Source: Xestospongia muta
Lineage: Eukaryota > Porifera > Demospongiae > Haplosclerida > Petrosiidae
DNA length: 64,000 nt
Direction of reading: 5' to 3'
Assembly: GCA_963693285.1 (NCBI GenBank)
Contig: OY848917.1
Span: 32,375,245 to 32,439,244 of the forward strand
Shown here: positions 51,301 to 57,300 of the stretch, one piece after another
Position numbering within the stretch: position 1 is the first letter of the stretch
How the letters are laid out: each line of letters opens with the position of its first letter
The notes under the pieces: generated by a model
Seen by the model: only the letters and a program-made list of their open reading frames with translations
Told to the model about the DNA's origin: nothing
Databases searched by the model: none
Translations under genes and position numbers: made by a program

Positions 51301-54300
51301 ACCTTTTTAGCCACAGTCAAATCTATATCTACCTCATCAACAAAATGCATGTACATAGATACATCTATAGTTTACATCTGTTTATTCTCTTTATGCTATA
51401 TGTTATTAGGATGGAAAGACTGCATTCTATGTGGCTGTTGAGAAAAACCATACCGATATTGCACTTCATTTGATTAAGAGTGGCTGTTCTGTTGACATTA
51501 AGGATAAAGTGAGTTAATATTGGTTGTAGTACTGATGAACAAAGCCACTTACATAATAGTTCATATGTTTACATATCTGTACTTAAACAAGCTAGCCTCT
51601 CCTCAGCAATGTTCATGGGCAAATGACTTCACTTTATCAACAAACTGATGGGTATAGTAGGGTCTACAAGCAAACTAGGCCTATTGGCCTATTGGAATAT
51701 GTGGAATGTACGATAGTAGTTTTGTCTCCAGACTATCACAATAATAAAAGTCTTTTATCTTGCCTTGATTATCTTAGGACAAAAAATATTGTAATTACAC
51801 ACAAGTCTTGTTTCTTGTCAAGTCTAAGAATAGTAACTAGTTTCAGATGTCATATGATAATAATACATTCATATCATTAAATTGTATTTAGTCATTACCA
51901 CAATACTGGTGTACTTATCATATCCTGTACCAAGAGAATTGATGAAAGATACCATACTACATTTCACTATGGGGCACGGTTGTTTGGGACAAGACTAACT
52001 AACCTCAAGCAGTCATTTTGACAGCTGTAGGAGGGGCTAGCTTATTAAACATCTATAACTTTTTATAATGAAACATAATTAGTGATAGACTTGTTACATG
52101 TGGTCAAAATCTATATGTAGTTGTCTTCTTTCTATTATCTTTGATTATCTAAATATTGAGAGGAAAACATTAGAAAAAATCACATCTTTTAGTCTCTATA
52201 TTTTATAGGATATAATTATACAACATATCGTACTAAATTCTATGTATTAAGTATTTACATCACATACATATATATAACCTATGAATATGTAAAATCATAT
52301 GCATTAATCTACTATAGTAGCATCATTACTACATAAAATCAAATGACTTATTAGACTGTTTTTGCTTTTTTAGTATGATGAGACTTCTTTACACTATGCA
52401 GCCATGAATGACAATATTGACCTTGTTAGGGCAATTATGGACCATACTGCTCAGATTGATGTTAAGAATAAGGTGAGTATATATTTAAAAGTACACCTAT
52501 GTTAAGAACCATCATTTATACAAGATTGTATTTCTGACATGGATAGACAGTCTATGACATGGTCCTAACATGTTTTGGACCATGTTGTAATACATATACA
52601 TATATACATATATGTTCACTTTCATCATTTTGTGGTATTGTTGTATATGTCTTTTTTTAATAAAATAAAACTCACATGTATTAACTGCTGATGTAAATGG
52701 CAACTAATGAATTTAAATAACTATTGCTATGAACATTTCAAATATGGTGTGACTGATCAAAGCTCAAAATTATATAAAGGTTTTTAAAAGCAGAGAATCA
52801 TCTTTGAGCAGAACCATAATTTCCTCAATTCCCTAGTGTTCTAACATGTTAAATATGTATAGTATAATTCTTCCATTTAAATGCCTCAGTATTTATTTAA
52901 TCACAACATCCATGACCAGGTGTATATTTAAAGTAGGTGTTTATTTATCTTAAAATTTTTTCAACAGTTAAATTATACATCAGTAACACTGACAACTGAA
53001 TTGTAAAATGTTATAACATGTTAGAAAGTGGTAGCAAAGGATGCCAGGTACGGTACTGACTGTATTCACACCAGGCATTTCTTCCAATCAGATGTTTTTT
53101 ATATAACCACAATACCTATGGCTTGAATATTTATCTAATAAAGGCATTTATTCCAAGTAGGCAGATAGAACAGTAATAACTTAATTATCTATATATTTGT
53201 GGAACTTAATAAAATGGGATATAGTACTGTCCCAGAAAACTTGTTACCCTTTATTTTTAATATAAGCAGCTTTTAAATATAGATAAACATCTTTTTTAGG
53301 GTAAGACCATTAACAAAGCTACTTACGGCATTAGTTCATTTCTTTAAATATCAGCAAGCTAGCACCTACTTAGCCACTGTCAACCTCATCAACGAATTTT
53401 TAAATTCATGTACATAGATACATCTATAGTTAAATCTGTTTATTTTCTTAATGCCATATGTTTATTAGGATGGAAAGACTGCATTCTATGTGGCTGTTGA
53501 GAAAAACCATACCAATATTGCACTTCTTTTGATTAAGAGTGGCTGTTCTGTTGACATTAAAGATAAAGTGAGTTAATATGTTGTAGTACTGATTAACAAA
53601 GCCACTTACATAATAGTTCATATGTTTACATATCTGTACTTAAACAAGCTAGCCTCTCCTCAGCAATGTTCATGGGAAAATGACTTCACTTTATCAACAA
53701 ACTGATGGGTATAGTAGGGTCTACAAGCAAAGTAGGTCTATTGGCCTATTGGAATATGTGGAATGTAGAACAGTGTTTTGTCTTCAGACTATCACAGTAA
53801 ATTAAAGTCTTGTATCTTGCCTTGATTATCTTAGGACAAAAAATATTGTAATTACACACAAGTCTTTTTTCTTGTCAAGTCTAAGAATAGTAACTAGTTT
53901 CAGATGTCATATGATAATAATGACATTCATATCATGAAATTGTATTTAGTCATTACCACAATACTGGTGTACTTATCATATCCTGTACCAAGAAAATTGA
54001 TGAAAGATACCATACTACATTTCGTTATGGGGCACGGTTGTTTGGGACAAGACTAACTAACCTTAAGCAATCATTTTGACAGCTGTAGGAGGGGCTAGCT
54101 TATTAAACATCTATAACTTTTTATAATGAAACATAATTAGTGATAGACTTGTTACATGTGGTCAAAATCTATATGTAGTTGTCTTCTTTCTATATATCTT
54201 TGATTATCTAAATATTGAGAGGAAAACATTAGAAAAAATCACATCTTTTAGTCTCTATAGTTTATAGGATGTAATTATACAACTTTCTATGTATTAAGTA

Positions 54301-57300
54301 TTTACATCACATACATATATAACTTATGAATATGTAAAATCATATGCATTAATCTACTATAGTAGCATCATTACTACATAAAATCAAATGACTTATTAGA
54401 CTGTTTTTGCTTTTTCAGTATGATGAGACTTCTTTACACTATGCAGCCATGAATAACAATATTGACCTTGTTAGGGCAATTATGGACCATACTGCTCAGA
54501 TTGATGTTAAGAATAAGGTGAGTATATATTTAAAAGTACAACTATGTTAAGAACCACCCTTCAGAAATACAAGATTGTATTTCTGACATTGATAGACAGT
54601 CTATGACATGGTCCTAACATGTTTTGGACCATGTTGTAATACATATACATATATACATATATGTTCACTTTCATCATTTTGTGGTATTGTTGTATATATG
54701 TCTTTTTTAATAAGATAAAACTCACATGTATTAAGTGCTGATGTAAATGGTAACTAATGAATTTAAATAACTATTGCTATGAACATTTTAAATATGGTAT
54801 GACTGATCAAGGCTCAAAATTATATAAAAATTTTTAAGAGCAGAGAATCATCTTTGAGCAGAACCATAATTTCCTCAATTCCCTAGTGTTCTAACATGTT
54901 AAATATGTATAGTATAATTCTTCCATTTAAATGCCTCAGTATTTATTTAATCACAACTTCCATGACCAGGTGTTTATTTAAAGTAGGTGTTTATTTATCT
55001 TTGAATTTCTCAGCAGTTAAATGATACATCAGTAAAACCAGGAGCGCTGACGAATGAATAGTAAAACGTTATAACATGTTAGAAAATGGTAACAAAGGAT
55101 GCCAGGTACAGTATTGACTGTATCCACACCAGGCATTTCTTTCAATCAGGTGTTTTTATACAATCACTATACCTATGCCCTGATATTTATCTAATGTAGG
55201 CATTTTTTTTTCAAAGTCGGCAGACAGAGAAGCACTAACTTATATATCTGTATATTTGTGGAATTTATTAAAATGGGATATAGTACTGTGCCACAATCTT
55301 GTTACCTTTTAAATTCTAATATGAGCAGCTTTCCTACATAGATACACATCTAGTCAATTCCCATTTTTTAATGCTCTAAAAGCATGCTTTCTTAGGCTCT
55401 GTAACTGGTTTGTTATAAATTAGAACTAAGTAGACTGGAATATTAGTGCATGTTTATATTATGAATATTGAATTTAATCCATTCATATTTTGTAACTTGT
55501 ACTAGAAAGTACTTGTTTCAAAGTTTATAAAGACACTTTGATACTGTAATGAAAAGCATGGAGCTTGAACTAAAGACAACAAAACAACAGATTGGAATCA
55601 ACCGTTCACACACCATACACAGTTGTATATCTAAGTTAATTTGTGTTGTTTGTATCATACTTAGTTATGAAATAGTTTAAAAAGAAGTACCTCAGACAGT
55701 GTTATGAATACCTGCAATGAGCTATGACCATATGAACTCACTTTGTCTTCATACTAATCATATAACTAGTACTGATATAATAAAAGGATCCTCTGGCCTA
55801 TAAATTATTCTACCTACTCCATTATGTATGACTTTTTACCTTTAAAATTTTTATATGATGTAATATAAATTACGCATTATATCTTGTATTGATATCTATA
55901 TTAAGTGCAATTAGCCTTGAACTGTAGAAATTAAACAAACAGTAGACAAATATCAATTGTTCTTGAAACCTACACATTATTTCGTCTCATGGAGATGTCA
56001 TGCTTGAGATGTTTTATAAAAAACAATAAAACAGGTCATATTATCATAAACAATGGTGTCTTTTAACTGCTTTAAATGGTGATAAACAATCCATATTGTA
56101 CAACTTTAATGAATTCTTTCTCTCTTAGAGTGGAAACACACCACTTCATGATGCTTGTTCTCAAGGTTCAATTGATGCTATCAAGTTTCTCTTATCATCT
56201 GGGCGAGTGGATCCGATGTCCAAAAATAATCATAAACAAGCACCTATGGAACTTGTTCCTCAAAATCACAAGAAACGTTTTGAAATTTTAAAAATGTTTA
56301 TGCCATTTCAGCAAAGTCATGCTAAATTCCCTGTGGAATCCTATGGTAAAGTCTTTATGTGTGGCGACACTGCGTCAGGGAAAAGTTCTCTTACTGCTGT
56401 TATCATGGAACGAGCTAAGAAACCAGCTAATCACAAGTTTGATACATTTGAATGTGTAACAGTAGAACCATTAACTGCTGGTATTGAACCACATACCTTT
56501 ACAAGCCACGAAATTGGGAATGTTGTCCTCTATGACCTCGCTGGTCATAGGGAATATTACAGTAGTCATGCTGCTGTCCTAGAAAATCTCATGTTAAGCT
56601 CGCCTGCTGTGTTTTTGATCCTTTTCAAGCTTATTAATGCCATCGAGACAATCAGAAAAGAGTTATACTACTGGTTTAACTTTATTGAAAATGTTTGCAA
56701 AAGAATGAAAACTTCAAAGCGATCCCAAATTATTGTCATTGGAAGTCGACTTGATGAGCTGACTACTAGCTTGGATCCAATATTTGAAGTTGTGGATGAA
56801 GTGGTTAAGAAGGCAACATATTCACAAAAATTTCGAGGGTTCATACCAATGGAATGTCATCGTCCTGGAGGGAAAAAAGTCAAAAACCTTATTGTTACAC
56901 TGTCAAAGAGCTACAAAGCTGTTCTTTATCGATCTGACAAAATCAGTTTTTATTGCCATGTCCAATATTCTTTTCTGCAGTTTCTTCAAAGAGTAGCTAT
57001 TAGTTTAGAAGACCTGTGTGCTTTGTTAAGAGAACGTAATGATCCTTCTCTTCCATCTGAAATGTCAGTGTTACTTGAATTCCTCACCACTTTAAGTGAT
57101 AAGGGTCTTATCCTATTCCTTAAAAAGAAGGAAAATAAGGAAGGTGAAAGTTGGATAGTTATAAACAGAGCTGCTCTACTATCAGAAATCAATGGTGTCC
57201 TCTTTGCCCCAGCAGCAATCAAACGGGTTTATCGAGATATTGCTAGTAAAACTGGCATTGTACCTTTATCAGCTCTCAAGGAAGCATTTCCTCATCACAA

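Larger units (their letters stand above)
51051..53280 (+). repeat. two-exon ankyrin unit of about 2.05 kb, first copy
   Basis: It carries exons 20-21 with introns. Similarity resumes from 53,281 onward around exons 22-23. Both copies end in the same tail (TCTTTGAGCAGAACCATAAT at about 52,801 and 54,850). Confidence 0.8.
53281..55330 (+). repeat. two-exon ankyrin unit of about 2.05 kb, second copy
   Basis: It carries exons 22-23. More diverged from the first copy than units b and c are from each other, so this duplication is older. Confidence 0.8.

Noticed and set aside
56207..56209. GTG as start of the long ROC-COR frame
   Set aside because: The frame is open back to an acceptor at 56,128 and encodes an ankyrin repeat upstream, so this is an internal Val codon.
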